From: Bifidobacterium vespertilionis
GTDB lineage: Bacteria; Actinomycetota; Actinomycetes; Actinomycetales; Bifidobacteriaceae
Assembly (NCBI RefSeq): GCF_008698145.1
Contig: NZ_RZNZ01000013.1
Coordinates: 37,211 to 101,210, forward strand
Direction of reading: 5' to 3'
DNA length: 64,000 bases
Within the stretch, counting starts at the first letter, position 1, and each line of letters starts with the position of its first letter. The notes under the pieces were generated by a model, which saw only the letters and a list, made by a program, of their open reading frames with translations, ran no database searches and was not told the DNA's origin. This document shows positions 8,430-18,102 of this stretch, in pieces. The position numbers were made by a program, and so were the translations under genes.

Positions 8430-9941
8430 ATGGAAGAAAACGAGATTCGCCAGTGGCTCATCGAATGCTTCGGACCCGTGGAGGGCGAGATGGCGTGGCA
8501 GCAGTTCGCCCAGCTGCCCCAGCCGTTGCGCGACCAGATCATGAGTCAGGGCAAGGACGGCCTGCCCAAGCCCAGTGAGGTCCAGTCGCTCATTCAGGCG
8601 CTGGGTGCCGGCGGGCTCAATACCATGGACGACATGAAGCGCACGGTGGAGGAGGGGCCCATCAACGTCAAACTGGCCCGTTCCATCGCGCTCGGCAAGG
8701 TCAACGGCGGCGATGCCGAGTCATCCGTGAGCGCCGAGGAGGGCCAGTCCGCCCGCCGCGCGCTGAGCGAGGCGAACCTGTGGCTCGACTCCGTGTGCGA
8801 GATGAACCCGGCCCCCGGCGAGGCGCAGGTGCTCACGCGGGCGGATTGGGTCAACGGCACGATCGACGCATGGGCGGCCTTCGCGGCCCCCGTGGCACAG
8901 TCGATGGGCGACGCGCTCGCCTCCGTCATCTCCGAACGTCTGGGCGGCATGTTCGACGGCGAGATCTCCGGCATGTTCGCCGGCCCCGTGCCCATCCCGA
9001 TCCCGGATTCCATGAAGGACCCCAGCCAGCTCATCCGCCTGCTCGGCAACACGTCGTACGCCATGCAGCTCGGTCAGGCCGCGGGCGCGCTGTCCGGCGA
9101 GGTACGCGGCAGCTTCGATCAGGGCATCGCGCTGCTGGGCAATCCCGCCGGCGGCCTGATTATCCAGAACATCAACGCCTACGCCGATTCGCTGGACATC
9201 CCGCGCCGCGAGGTGCTCGCCTTCCTCGCCCTGCAGGAGACCGCGCACGCCCGCCTGTTCGCCTCCGTGCCGTGGCTCATGCCCCGGTTCGAAGCGCTGA
9301 TCGGCAAGTACGCGCGTGGCATCCGCATCGATCTGGACGCCATGGAGGAGCAGCTGCGCGAGGCGCAGAGCATGAATCCCGAGTCCATCGCGGACGCGGT
9401 GAACATCGCCAAGGTGGGCATTGCGGACACGCCCGAGCAGCGCGAGGCGCTCGCCGGCGTGGAGACCCTGCTGGCCACGGTCGAAGGCTGGGTGGATTGC
9501 GTGGTGTGGCGTGCCGGCATGGCCCACATCCCGCACATCGAGCAGCTGCGCGAGATGTTGCGTCGCGAGCGCGCGGTGGGCGGACCGGCCGAGCGGACCT
9601 TCGAGTCGCTGCTGGGCCTCGACCTGCATCCCAAGCGTCAGCGCGAGGCGACCGCCGTCTGGGAGGAGCTCACCGCCCGTCAGGGCTCCGAGGCCCGGGA
9701 CGCCAAGTGGTCCCATCCCGATCTGCTGCCCGTGTTGGAGGATTCCGCCTCCGTTGCGGCACCCGATGCCGCAGCCGGTGCTTCGGCCGGCTCCGACGAT
9801 GCGCAGGTTGCCGAGGGCGCTCCGAAGGTCGATTGGGACGCCGAGCTGAGCAAGCTTCTGGGTGAGGAAGGCGGAGACGCGCAGGATGACGCTGGTCCGG
9901 ATGACACAGATGCGCCGGAAGGCGGAGACGCCGGGAAGTGA
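8430..9941 (+). CDS. DUF2342 zinc-dependent metalloprotease-like protein
   Basis: The 503-residue protein matches the actinobacterial 'putative hydrolase/zincin' family. A helical N-terminal half is followed by FAGPVPIPIPD, then the zincin helix with ETAHARLF and VPWL, and a C-terminal acidic Ala/Asp tail. The HEXXH-like site reads LQETAH, so the first His is not conserved in this line. I chose ATG 8430 because AGGA lies eight bases upstream; ATG 8421 (three codons earlier) has no ribosome site. It is cytoplasmic by sequence, and the substrate is unknown. The long reading frame upstream of 8430 is only antisense to the protease gene. Confidence 0.82.
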   Translation: MEENEIRQWLIECFGPVEGEMAWQQFAQLPQPLRDQIMSQGKDGLPKPSEVQSLIQALGAGGLNTMDDMKRTVEEGPINVKLARSIALGKVNGGDAESSVSAEEGQSARRALSEANLWLDSVCEMNPAPGEAQVLTRADWVNGTIDAWAAFAAPVAQSMGDALASVISERLGGMFDGEISGMFAGPVPIPIPDSMKDPSQLIRLLGNTSYAMQLGQAAGALSGEVRGSFDQGIALLGNPAGGLIIQNINAYADSLDIPRREVLAFLALQETAHARLFASVPWLMPRFEALIGKYARGIRIDLDAMEEQLREAQSMNPESIADAVNIAKVGIADTPEQREALAGVETLLATVEGWVDCVVWRAGMAHIPHIEQLREMLRRERAVGGPAERTFESLLGLDLHPKRQREATAVWEELTARQGSEARDAKWSHPDLLPVLEDSASVAAPDAAAGASAGSDDAQVAEGAPKVDWDAELSKLLGEEGGDAQDDAGPDDTDAPEGGDAGK

Positions 9942-10008
9942 CGCGGCCGGACGCCGGCTGGCTGGTTGGCCGACTGGCCGGCTGACCGCGCGGTAAGTGA
10001 TGTGCGGT

Positions 10009-10081
10009 GGGCAATGAGGGACTCGAACCCCCGACATCCACCGTGTAAAGGTGGCGCTCTAACCAACTGAGCTAATTGCCC
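10009..10081 (-). tRNA. tRNA-Val (anticodon TAC)
   Basis: Folded on the minus strand, a 73-base cloverleaf forms: acceptor GGGCAAT/ATTGCCC, D-arm with AGTTGGTTA, anticodon stem CCACC/GGTGG around loop TTTACAC, and T-loop TTCGAGT. The anticodon TAC lies at 10045-10047. No CCA is encoded. It sits alone between the DUF2342 gene and the DivIVA-repeat gene. Confidence 0.95.
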
Positions 10082-10199
10082 GCAACCCACAAGGATAACG
10101 TATGGCGGCCCCCGGCGTGCCGCCCTTCGGGTTGTCCGCGTCGCGTTCCTCACGTAAGGTGTGGTGCAGTGTAATCCCTCGTCCTAGGAGGTATGTCCC

Positions 10200-12032
10200 A
10201 TGTCCGAGCAGCCTGCGGCCACCGGTCAAGGTCCCGTCATCGCCAGAGCCGGCAAGCGCAAATGGGGTTATGACACCGCCCAGGTGGACGAGTTCCTGGC
10301 CCGTGCGCACACCCTGTACGAGGCCGAACGGCCCCAGCTCACGCAGCGGGACATTCAGGCCGTCTCCTTTGATCTGGTCAAGGACGGGTACGCGATCGCG
10401 CAGGTGGATGCGGCCCTGTCCCGTTTGGAGCGTGCCGTGGTGGACAAGCACACCTCATGGGAGCTGTCCCACGGCGGTCGCGTGCCGTTCAAGGTGCGCA
10501 GCGAGGAGATGCTCGCCCAGCTTGCGAACCATGGCGACCGCGAGCCCAGGCACCGTTTCAAGGACGGCGAGGCCAAGAAGCCGTCGTACGATCGCAAGCA
10601 GGTGGACCGCGTGGTCGATCAGGTGATCGCCAAGGCCTCCAGCGCGCTGGAGGTGCAGGGCGCCTTGCCGCCCGATTCCAAGGAGCTGCTGGACGTGACC
10701 GCCAGCCGCGTGGCCAACGTGATCTTCACCCAGCGCAAGGGCAAGCGCGGCTATGACGAGCGCGCGGTCGACTATTACCTCGACGTGGCCGTGCAGCTGC
10801 TGTCCCGTCTCGAATCCTTCGCCCGCATCAGCGATTATTCAGCCGATGCCGCGGAGTCCGCGCCGGCCGCCGTGCCGCTGGAGACCGCATCGCCCGCCCC
10901 CGCAGCCTTCGCCCCGCAGGTGCCTGCGGCTGCCGCTGCCGCGCCCGTGTCCGCGGCTCCCGCCGCTTCCGCCCAGCCGGCCGCCGCGCCGTTCGCGGCC
11001 GTTGCGCAGGCTGCTTCCTCCATCGCTCCGGCTGCCCAGCAGGCGGTTCAGACCGCCCAGCAGGCGCAGGCTGTGCCGTCCCTGTTCGCCGCCGCATCCG
11101 CCGCCGGAGTGGCTGCCGCCGCGGGAACAGCCGCCGCATCGGTTGCGGCCTCCGCTTCCTCCGCCGCGCTGAACGCGCATGCGGCCGCCGAGCGCGAATC
11201 CTTCGATGCGCTCAATGCCGCCGAACGGTCGATTTTCGCGGCCCGTCCCGCTTCATCCGCCGTTCCCGCCGCCGCAACTGCGCCCGCCGCACCTGTTGCT
11301 CAGCAGCCCGCTCCGCTTGCACCGGCGTCCGCTGTGTCCGAAACCCCGGCTCCCGCCGTTGCCCCCGTGTCCGCGCCCATCGCGGAAGCGCCGTCCCTCA
11401 GCTCCTCATTGGCCGCTCTGGCGCAGTCGGTGCCGCAGCATACGGCGGCGACATCCGTGGAATCGGCGCCCACCGAGGCCATTGCGCCGGTGGACCAGCC
11501 GGCCGTCGCCGAAACGCCTGCGCCCGTGCCGGTTCATGTGACGGTTCCCACACCGGCCGTTGCCGCTCAGCCCACCGCCGCTCAGCCCGTTGTGGTTCCC
11601 GAGCCTGCCGCCCCGGCGGCGTCCGCGGCCTCCGCCCCGGTTTCGTCCCCGGCCCCGCTGATCCCCGAACCGGCTCCCGCCGTCGCATCGGCACCGGTGC
11701 ATGCCGAGACGCCCACCGTGCAGTCCTTCCGCACCCCGTCCCTGAGCCCCATCGCCGCCCCTGCCCCGCTGATCGCCGAACCGGTCGTCGAGCATGTGAC
11801 CGACGCGCCGAAGGACGATGCGGCCCCGGATGCGGCACTCGCCGACGCCGATGCCAAGTCCGAGAAGAAGGACGACGTCGATCCCGACCAGTATCTGGCC
11901 AATCTGCTCGGCAGCACCGCGTTCCCGAAGATCGATCTGGACATCCCGAACCTGTCCTTCCCGTCCCTGTCCGAGGATGGCGACGACATCATCGACACCC
12001 CCAAAACGAACGGCGACCAGCAGTCTCGCTAA
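10200..12032 (+). CDS. DivIVA-domain repeat protein with long Ala/Pro-rich tail
   Basis: The first ~215 of 610 residues hold four short DivIVA-type repeats (for example GYDTAQVDEFL, GYAIAQVDAAL, SYDRKQVDRVV, GYDERAVDYYL). These are the DivI1A motif that recruits proteins to curved or growing membrane in actinobacteria. About residues 220-560 are low-complexity Ala/Pro/Ser/Val, followed by an acidic end (PDQYLANLLG, then SLSEDGDD). A TAGGAGGT site at 10185-10192 sets the start. A role in cell shape or division is inferred from the motif alone. The tail is built from GCC/CCC-type codons and could be an extended linker. Confidence 0.8.
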   Translation: MSEQPAATGQGPVIARAGKRKWGYDTAQVDEFLARAHTLYEAERPQLTQRDIQAVSFDLVKDGYAIAQVDAALSRLERAVVDKHTSWELSHGGRVPFKVRSEEMLAQLANHGDREPRHRFKDGEAKKPSYDRKQVDRVVDQVIAKASSALEVQGALPPDSKELLDVTASRVANVIFTQRKGKRGYDERAVDYYLDVAVQLLSRLESFARISDYSADAAESAPAAVPLETASPAPAAFAPQVPAAAAAAPVSAAPAASAQPAAAPFAAVAQAASSIAPAAQQAVQTAQQAQAVPSLFAAASAAGVAAAAGTAAASVAASASSAALNAHAAAERESFDALNAAERSIFAARPASSAVPAAATAPAAPVAQQPAPLAPASAVSETPAPAVAPVSAPIAEAPSLSSSLAALAQSVPQHTAATSVESAPTEAIAPVDQPAVAETPAPVPVHVTVPTPAVAAQPTAAQPVVVPEPAAPAASAASAPVSSPAPLIPEPAPAVASAPVHAETPTVQSFRTPSLSPIAAPAPLIAEPVVEHVTDAPKDDAAPDAALADADAKSEKKDDVDPDQYLANLLGSTAFPKIDLDIPNLSFPSLSEDGDDIIDTPKTNGDQQSR

Positions 12033-12041
12033 TCTGTAAGC

Positions 12042-13250
12042 GTGCTTGATTCGGAACAATCGCAAAACTCGTTGAAATCCGTGACGCTGCTGGGGTCCAC
12101 CGGATCCATCGGCACGCAGGGGCTGGACGTGATCTCCCGGCATCCCGAGCGCTTCACGGTGTTCGGTCTGGCGGCCGGCGGCTCGCACATCGAACTGCTC
12201 GCCCGGCAGGCCGCTCGGTTCCATGCCCGTCATGTGGCGCTGTTCGACGCCTCGAAGGCCGATGCCCTGCGCGAGGCGCTCAAGGCGGCCGGCGCGGATG
12301 ATGCGGAGGTGACCGCCGGTCCGCAGGCCGTGATCGATCTGGCCGGGGCGGGCGCCGATGTGGTGCTCAACGGCATCACCGGGTCGATCGGTCTTGAACC
12401 GTCCATCGCCGCCCTCAAAGCCGGCTCCCAGCTCGCCTTGGCCAACAAGGAATCCGTCGTGGCCGGCGGCCATCTGCTGTTCGATTCGCAGATCCGCCCC
12501 AACCAGATCAACCCGGTCGACTCCGAGCATTCGGCCATTTGGCAGTCCCTGCGCTCCGGCACGCATGCCGAGGTGGCGCGACTGGTGGTCACCGCGTCCG
12601 GTGGCCCGTTCCGCGGATGGAAGCGCAGCCAGATGGCGGACATCACGCCCGAACAGGCCCTGCATCACCCCACATGGAACATGGGCCCGGTTGTGACCAT
12701 CAACTCCTCCACTCTTATGAACAAGGGCCTGGAGGTGATCGAGGCGAGCCGCCTGTTCAACATCCCGCCGGACCGGATTTCCGTGACCGTGCATCCGCAG
12801 TCGATCGTCCACTCCATGGTGGAGTTCGTGGACGGCGCCACGATCGGCCAGGCCTCCCCGCCGGACATGCGCCTGCCGATCGCGCTCGGCCTGTCCGCGC
12901 CGGACCGCCTGCCCGACGTGGCCAAGCCGTGCGACTGGACCAAAGCCGCCGAATGGACCTTCGAGCCGCTGGACGATGAGGCGTTCCCCGCCGTGAATCT
13001 GGCCCGCCACTGCCTCGCCGCCTCGGAGAAGCACACCGCGGTCCTCAACGCCGCCAACGAGCAGGCCGTGCACGCCTTCCTTGACCATCGCCTGCCGTAT
13101 CTGGGCATTGTGGACACCGTCAAGGCCGTGCTGGACGAGATGGACGCCGAACTGCGCGGCAATCCGCTGTTCGCATCCGTGGAGGAAATGGGTCAGGTGG
13201 AGCGCGAGGCCCGCACCCGCGCCGATCTTCTGATAGACAAGGCACAATGA
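12042..13250 (+). CDS. dxr: 1-deoxy-D-xylulose 5-phosphate reductoisomerase
   Basis: This is the second step of the MEP isoprenoid pathway: NADPH-dependent rearrangement and reduction of DXP to MEP. The nucleotide-binding motif [15 protein letters not shown] lies near residue 15, with [10 protein letters not shown], the metal/substrate motif SEHSAIWQ and [10 protein letters not shown] in family order. The protein has 402 residues, the normal length. The start is GTG, nine bases after the preceding stop with only a weak ribosome site, suggesting translational coupling. The stop overlaps the ispG start (ATGA). Confidence 0.95.
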   Translation: MLDSEQSQNSLKSVTLLGSTGSIGTQGLDVISRHPERFTVFGLAAGGSHIELLARQAARFHARHVALFDASKADALREALKAAGADDAEVTAGPQAVIDLAGAGADVVLNGITGSIGLEPSIAALKAGSQLALANKESVVAGGHLLFDSQIRPNQINPVDSEHSAIWQSLRSGTHAEVARLVVTASGGPFRGWKRSQMADITPEQALHHPTWNMGPVVTINSSTLMNKGLEVIEASRLFNIPPDRISVTVHPQSIVHSMVEFVDGATIGQASPPDMRLPIALGLSAPDRLPDVAKPCDWTKAAEWTFEPLDDEAFPAVNLARHCLAASEKHTAVLNAANEQAVHAFLDHRLPYLGIVDTVKAVLDEMDAELRGNPLFASVEEMGQVEREARTRADLLIDKAQ

Positions 13251-14473
13251 GCACTATGACTTCAACTTCCCAGGGGGGCTTCCGCAAGACCGGCGAGGTC
13301 GCGTACGGCGAATCCCCGCTGCATCCGCGCCGCAAGTCCCGCCGCATCATGGTGGGGCCGGTGCCGGTGGGCGGGGGCGCGCCGATTTCCGTCCAGTCGA
13401 TGACCAACACCCTCACCGCCGACGTGAACGCCACACTGCGCCAGATCGGCGAGCTCGCGCAGGCCGGCTGCGACATCGTGCGCGTGGCCGTGCCCAGCCA
13501 GGACGATGCCGACGCGCTGCCGGCGATCGTGGCCAAATCACCCATCCCGGTGATCGCGGACATCCACTTCCAGTCCAAGTACGTCTTCCAGGCCATCGAC
13601 GCCGGGTGCGCGGCCGTGCGCGTGAACCCCGGCAACATCCGCAAGTTCGATCAGGTGGGCCCGGACATCTGCAGGGCGGCCACGGACGCGGGCATCTCCC
13701 TGCGCATCGGCGTGAACGCGGGCTCGCTGGACAAGGAGCTGTACGCCAAGTACGGCGGTCCCACCCCGGAGGCCCTGGTGGCCAGCGCGCTCAAGGAAGC
13801 GCACATGTTCGAGGATGTGGGCTTCCACGACTTCAAGATCTCCGTCAAGCACCACGACGTGATCACCATGGTGCAGACCTACCGTCTGCTCGCCTCCAAG
13901 GGCGACTGGCCGCTGCATCTGGGCGTCACCGAGGCGGGCCCGGCGTGGCAGGGCACCATCAAATCCTGTCTGGCGTTCGGCGCGCTGCTGGCGGAGGGCA
14001 TCGGCGACACGATTCGCGTGTCCCTGTCCGCCCCGCCGGTGGAGGAGGTCAAGGTTGGCTGCAAGCTGCTCGAGTACATGGGCCTGCGCAAACGCAAGTT
14101 CGACATCATCTCCTGCCCGAGCTGCGGCCGCGCGCAGGTGGATGTGATCGATCTGGCCAACGCCGTGACCGATGGACTCAAGGGCGTGACCGCGCCGATC
14201 CGCGTGGCCGTGATGGGCTGCATCGTCAACGGCCCGGGCGAGGCGCGCGAGGCCGATCTGGGCGTGGCGTCCGGCAACGGCAAGGGCCAGATCTTCATCA
14301 AAGGCAAGGTGATCGAAACCGTGCCGGAGGATCGGATCGTGGAGACGCTGCTCACCAAGGCGCAGGAGATCGCCGCGCAGATGGATGCCGACGGCACGGC
14401 CGGTGCGGGCGATGCGGCCGCGCAGACCGGTCCCGTGGTCATCCCCATCCAGCATCCGAACCGGGCCGCCTGA
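13247..14473 (+). CDS. ispG: 4-hydroxy-3-methylbut-2-enyl diphosphate synthase (flavodoxin/ferredoxin)
   Basis: A [4Fe-4S] enzyme of the MEP pathway converting MEcPP to HMBPP. The 408-residue protein has the TIM-barrel part ([30 protein letters not shown]) and the C-terminal cluster ligands in SCPSCGR and [10 protein letters not shown]. It overlaps dxr by four bases, so the two steps are co-expressed. The last ~30 residues are an Ala/Gly-rich tail. A strong hairpin follows. Confidence 0.96.
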   Translation: MSTMTSTSQGGFRKTGEVAYGESPLHPRRKSRRIMVGPVPVGGGAPISVQSMTNTLTADVNATLRQIGELAQAGCDIVRVAVPSQDDADALPAIVAKSPIPVIADIHFQSKYVFQAIDAGCAAVRVNPGNIRKFDQVGPDICRAATDAGISLRIGVNAGSLDKELYAKYGGPTPEALVASALKEAHMFEDVGFHDFKISVKHHDVITMVQTYRLLASKGDWPLHLGVTEAGPAWQGTIKSCLAFGALLAEGIGDTIRVSLSAPPVEEVKVGCKLLEYMGLRKRKFDIISCPSCGRAQVDVIDLANAVTDGLKGVTAPIRVAVMGCIVNGPGEAREADLGVASGNGKGQIFIKGKVIETVPEDRIVETLLTKAQEIAAQMDADGTAGAGDAAAQTGPVVIPIQHPNRAA

Positions 14474-14499
14474 GCCGCGCCGGGTGTCTTCGGGTGTCC

Positions 14500-14533
14500 A
14501 AATGGACGTTTCGGCGCCCCGGAATGTCCATTT
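14500..14533. terminator. hairpin downstream of ispG
   Basis: Outer arms AAATGGAC and GTCCATTT enclose a further seven near-pairs and a CGCC loop, giving about 15 pairs including two wobbles. There is no T-run after it. Its position 27 bases after the ispG stop suggests 3'-end formation. Confidence 0.55.
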
Positions 14534-14623
14534 CGGCACCCGGATCCGGCACCTAGGCCCGGCCACCCAGACCCGGCGCGCGGACCGCATATGCCCTCGG
14601 CGTACCGGTCCCATGGCCGCGTC

Positions 14624-14629
14624 TACAAT
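14624..14629 (+). promoter_or_regulatory. -10 box TACAAT giving a probable leaderless transcript
   Basis: TACAAT ends seven bases before the in-frame GTG at 14637, the spacing expected if transcription starts at or next to the start codon. No ribosome site precedes that GTG. A -35 match is not evident. Confidence 0.5.
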
Positions 14630-14636
14630 TGCGGGC

Positions 14637-16346
14637 GTGTCAGTGAACGATGAAACCCCGCAGCCGTGGACGCCCAGGCGCCGCGTGCTGACCACCCTGC
14701 CCATCTTCATCGTGCTGCTCGGTCTGCTGGTCACGGTCTCCAATCTGTCCAATATCCCTTGGGACAACGAGCCGCTCGGCCAGACCATGGAGAGTCTGTC
14801 CGCGGACACCTCCGTCACGTTCAGCAACCCGGATGGCGTGCCGTTGCCCAAGCGAGGCGACTACGAGGTGGAGGTGCGCGAGGACGACATGACCGTCACC
14901 CGCGCGTCCACCGGCGAGACGGAGGACCTGCATCTGGTGGTCCGCATGCCCAAGGGCGTGGAGGGCAAGGTCCCGGGCATCGTCTTCATGCACGGCGCCG
15001 GCTACGGCCTTGCGAAGGACTGGTTCATCGACGTGGGCGACGACTTCGCCTCGGCCGGCTTCGCCACCATCGCCATCGACAAGCCCGTGTGGAGCACCAA
15101 CGACGCCACGCGAGACTATCCCGCCTCGGCGGACGCCTACGAGCAGGCCGCCGAATACCTGCGCGCGCTGCCGAACGTGGACGCGGATCGCATTGGCATT
15201 TACGCCACGTCGGAGAGCACGTGGATCTCCGCCCTGCTGCTGCAGAAGGACCCGCGCATCGCCTTCCAGATCCTCGTCTCGCCCATGGTGCATACGCCTC
15301 GCCATTCCCTAGGCTTCCTCGCCGCGCAGGACTTCGCGCTCGTGGGGGCCAACCCCGGATACCAGTCGATCGTCCGGCGCATCTTCTCCGCGGACACCGC
15401 CGCGCTGGGCCTGACCAACTTCGACATCGACACGGACACCCCGCGTGCCTACGCCATCCCCACCTTCGTGGCCTACGGTTCCAAGGATGTGATGACCGCG
15501 CAGGTGGAGGGCGCCGAGCGCATCTTCGAGCGCGCGCACGCCGCGGGCAACTGGAACGTGACCGTGCGCGACTATCCGGTTGGCAACCACGTGCTGCGCA
15601 TCGGCGACGAGGAGGAGGGCGACACCAAGCTGGCCGACCATTTCGAGGACGACATGGTGGACTGGGCCGTGGGCACCACGCGCGGTCTCGAGCAGACGGA
15701 CGTCAAGGTGGCCGGCGCGGACATCTACCAATCGATCGCCGTGCCCAAGGACCTGCATGGCCATCGCACGCTCACGTTCTACATGGTTGTCCTGCATGTG
15801 GCGGTCGTGATCATGCTGCTGGTGGCTGTCATCCTGTGGCTGATCGCCCTGTGCCGGCGCCTCCATGGACGGTTCTCGCGCAGGCATCGCGACGATCGGG
15901 CCACGCGCGGCCGGCTTGGGTTCCTCAACGGCTTCGGCAATGTGATCGCCGTGCTGTTCCTCACCACCATCGCCGTGCTCTACCTGTTCGTCTCCGGACT
16001 TGCGCAGGTGGTCATGGAGGTGGTCTCGCTCATCTGGGGTGCCGCGCCGAGCAGCCCGGACATCGTCTATTGGAGCTGGCCGGTGATCCAAACCGTCTGC
16101 ACGGTGGTCGTCTGGGCATGGGCGCGCACGCTGGCCCGTCTGATCGAGGTGGCCCAGATGCACGGGTACACGCGCATGGGCGTGCGCGATTTCGCCAGAC
16201 AGGCCAGAAGCGGCGAACTGGCCCGGCGCATGCGCGAGCCGATCATCGCCACCACGCGGTTCGGCCGCGTCCTGTTCTGGGTGACGGCCGGAGCCATGCT
16301 GTGCGTGCTGCTCATGTTCGCGTTCTGGGGCATGTTCATCTACTGA
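14637..16346 (+). CDS. membrane-anchored alpha/beta hydrolase-like protein
   Basis: The 569-residue protein has a membrane span near residues 20-37, then an extracytoplasmic alpha/beta-hydrolase domain (oxyanion motif FMHGAGYG; IGIYATSES with Ser192 as likely nucleophile; GNHVLR with the likely catalytic His). Three or four further spans follow in the C-terminal third. The nucleophile elbow is ATSES rather than GxSxG, so activity is uncertain. I chose GTG 14637 because of the leaderless -10 box; an ATG at 14613 is an alternative but overlaps that box region. It precedes recO. Confidence 0.7.
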   Translation: MSVNDETPQPWTPRRRVLTTLPIFIVLLGLLVTVSNLSNIPWDNEPLGQTMESLSADTSVTFSNPDGVPLPKRGDYEVEVREDDMTVTRASTGETEDLHLVVRMPKGVEGKVPGIVFMHGAGYGLAKDWFIDVGDDFASAGFATIAIDKPVWSTNDATRDYPASADAYEQAAEYLRALPNVDADRIGIYATSESTWISALLLQKDPRIAFQILVSPMVHTPRHSLGFLAAQDFALVGANPGYQSIVRRIFSADTAALGLTNFDIDTDTPRAYAIPTFVAYGSKDVMTAQVEGAERIFERAHAAGNWNVTVRDYPVGNHVLRIGDEEEGDTKLADHFEDDMVDWAVGTTRGLEQTDVKVAGADIYQSIAVPKDLHGHRTLTFYMVVLHVAVVIMLLVAVILWLIALCRRLHGRFSRRHRDDRATRGRLGFLNGFGNVIAVLFLTTIAVLYLFVSGLAQVVMEVVSLIWGAAPSSPDIVYWSWPVIQTVCTVVVWAWARTLARLIEVAQMHGYTRMGVRDFARQARSGELARRMREPIIATTRFGRVLFWVTAGAMLCVLLMFAFWGMFIY

Positions 16347-16419
16347 TCGGGGGTCGCGGACCAATCGCGAAAGGACTGCGGAAAGACCGCGGAATGACTG
16401 CGGAAAGGAAGGAGCCGAC

Positions 16420-17151
16420 GTGCCGCTGTACCGGGACGAGGGCGTGGTGTTGCGCACCGCCAAGCTGGGGGAGGCCGATCGCATCGTGTGGCTGTTCACC
16501 CGCCGCCATGGCAAGGTGCGGGCGGTGGCCAAGGGCGTCCGCCGGGCCCGCTCGCGGTTCGGCGCCCGGCTCGAGCCGTTCATGCGCGCCGATGTGCTGA
16601 TCAACACGGGCCGATCGCTTGACGTGGTCTCGCAGGCGGAGACGATCGCCGCATACGCCGATCGGATCGTCGCCGACTATGCCTCCTACACCGCCGCCAG
16701 CGCGATCGTGGAGACGGCGGACAGGATCGTGGCCGCCGAGCGCGAGCCGGCCGCAGACCAGTACCGGCTGCTCATCGCCGCTCTGGCCGCGCTGTCCCGG
16801 GGCATGCACAGGGGCGAGGCCGTGGGCGATTCCTATGTGCTGCGCGCGCTGGCGCTCGCCGGCTGGAGCCCCCGTCTCGCCTCCTGCGTGGTATGCGGGC
16901 GGGCGGGCGATCGCGCGCTGCCGGGCGCGTACTTCTCCGTGCCGGCCGGCGGACTCATGTGCGCGGTGGACCACACCCCGGAATCGCGACTGCTGCAGCC
17001 GGGCGTGCTGGATCAGCTGCGCGCGCTGGTGGACGGCGACTGGGAGGTGCTGGACGCCGGGGAGCTCGATCCGCAGACCCGCCACATCGTGGAGGAGTGG
17101 GGCGCGTACTATCTGGAGCGCCCGATTCGTTCACTGCGCTTGCTAGATTAG
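16420..17151 (+). CDS. recO: DNA repair protein RecO
   Basis: RecO anneals ssDNA and loads RecA with RecR in RecF-pathway repair. The 243-residue protein starts MPLYRDEGVVLRTAKLGEADRIV, the family's OB-fold opening. It keeps CVVCG and a later Cys-Ala-Val-Asp-His, a partial form of the four-Cys zinc site of some homologues. The start is GTG at 16420 behind AAGGAAGGAG. It lies five bases upstream of uppS, the common actinobacterial recO-uppS pair. Confidence 0.93.
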   Translation: MPLYRDEGVVLRTAKLGEADRIVWLFTRRHGKVRAVAKGVRRARSRFGARLEPFMRADVLINTGRSLDVVSQAETIAAYADRIVADYASYTAASAIVETADRIVAAEREPAADQYRLLIAALAALSRGMHRGEAVGDSYVLRALALAGWSPRLASCVVCGRAGDRALPGAYFSVPAGGLMCAVDHTPESRLLQPGVLDQLRALVDGDWEVLDAGELDPQTRHIVEEWGAYYLERPIRSLRLLD

Positions 17152-17156
17152 CCCTT

Positions 17157-17948
17157 ATGGCTTTTGAGAACGTCGACTACACGTCGCTGGACATCCCCGC
17201 GGCGCCGTTCAGCAATCCCTCGATCATCCCGGACTTCCCGAAGAACAAGGTGCCCCGGCACGTGGGCGTCATCATGGACGGCAACGGCCGCTGGGCGCAG
17301 CAGCGCGGGCTGATCCGCACCGACGGGCACCAGGCCGCCGAGCCGGTGGTGTTCGACACGATCGCCGGCGCGATCGAGGCGGGCGTGCGCTACCTGAGCC
17401 TGTACACGTTCTCCACCGAAAACTGGAAGCGCTCGCCGCAGGAGGTGCGCTTCCTCATGGGCTTCTCGCGCGAGATCATCCACCGCCGCGTGGCGCAGAT
17501 GGACGAGTGGGGTGTGCGCGTGCGCTGGTCCGGCCGCCGTCCGAAGCTGTGGAAGTCGGTGATCGACGAGCTTGAAGTGGCCATGGAACGCACCAAGCGC
17601 AACAAGACGATCGATGTGGTGTTCTGCATCAACTACGGCGGTCGCGCGGAGATTGCCGACGCCTGTGCGGCCATCGCGCGCGAGGTGGCGGCCGGCCGCA
17701 TCAAGGGCGACCGCGTCACCGAGAAGATGATCGCCGATCATCTGTACAACCCGGACATCCCGGACTGCGATCTGGTGATCCGCACCTCCGGCGAGCAGCG
17801 CACGTCGAACTTCCTGCCGTGGGAGGCCGCCTACGCCGAGCTGGATTTCGTGCCCGAGCTCTTCCCCGACTGCGGCCGCGAGGTCCTGTGGCGCTCCATC
17901 GACCACTACATCCACCGCGACCGCCGGTTCGGCGGTGTGAAGAAGTAG
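17157..17948 (+). CDS. uppS: isoprenyl (undecaprenyl-type) diphosphate synthase
   Basis: A cis-prenyltransferase that elongates allylic diphosphate with IPP to make the lipid carrier for wall synthesis. The signatures are VGVIMDGNGRWAQQRG, LSLYTFSTENWKR, DLVIRTSGEQRTSNFLPWE and the C-terminal FGGVKK. From ATG 17157 it has 263 residues, the usual length. It uses products of the MEP pathway, whose dxr and ispG lie 3-5 kb upstream. Only five bases separate it from recO and no ribosome site fits in the gap, so it is probably coupled, or leaderless from TAGATT at 17144-17149. Confidence 0.94.
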   Translation: MAFENVDYTSLDIPAAPFSNPSIIPDFPKNKVPRHVGVIMDGNGRWAQQRGLIRTDGHQAAEPVVFDTIAGAIEAGVRYLSLYTFSTENWKRSPQEVRFLMGFSREIIHRRVAQMDEWGVRVRWSGRRPKLWKSVIDELEVAMERTKRNKTIDVVFCINYGGRAEIADACAAIAREVAAGRIKGDRVTEKMIADHLYNPDIPDCDLVIRTSGEQRTSNFLPWEAAYAELDFVPELFPDCGREVLWRSIDHYIHRDRRFGGVKK

Positions 17949-17957
17949 GACCCATCC

Positions 17958-17978
17958 GGGCCGATTCCTCATCGGCCC
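17958..17978 (+). terminator. terminator after uppS
   Basis: Perfect arms GGGCCGAT and ATCGGCCC surround a five-base loop ten bases after the stop. A short TTTT follows about ten bases later. Confidence 0.65.
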
Positions 17979-18102
17979 GCATCGGCACGTTTTCCGGGCG
18001 ACACCGGCGGCCCGACATGTTGACCCAAGCACGCGATCGGGCGGACTAGAATCCCTTTGCGGAACGATCACATCCCGTGACGTAACACAAGGGGGTTTGG
18101 CC

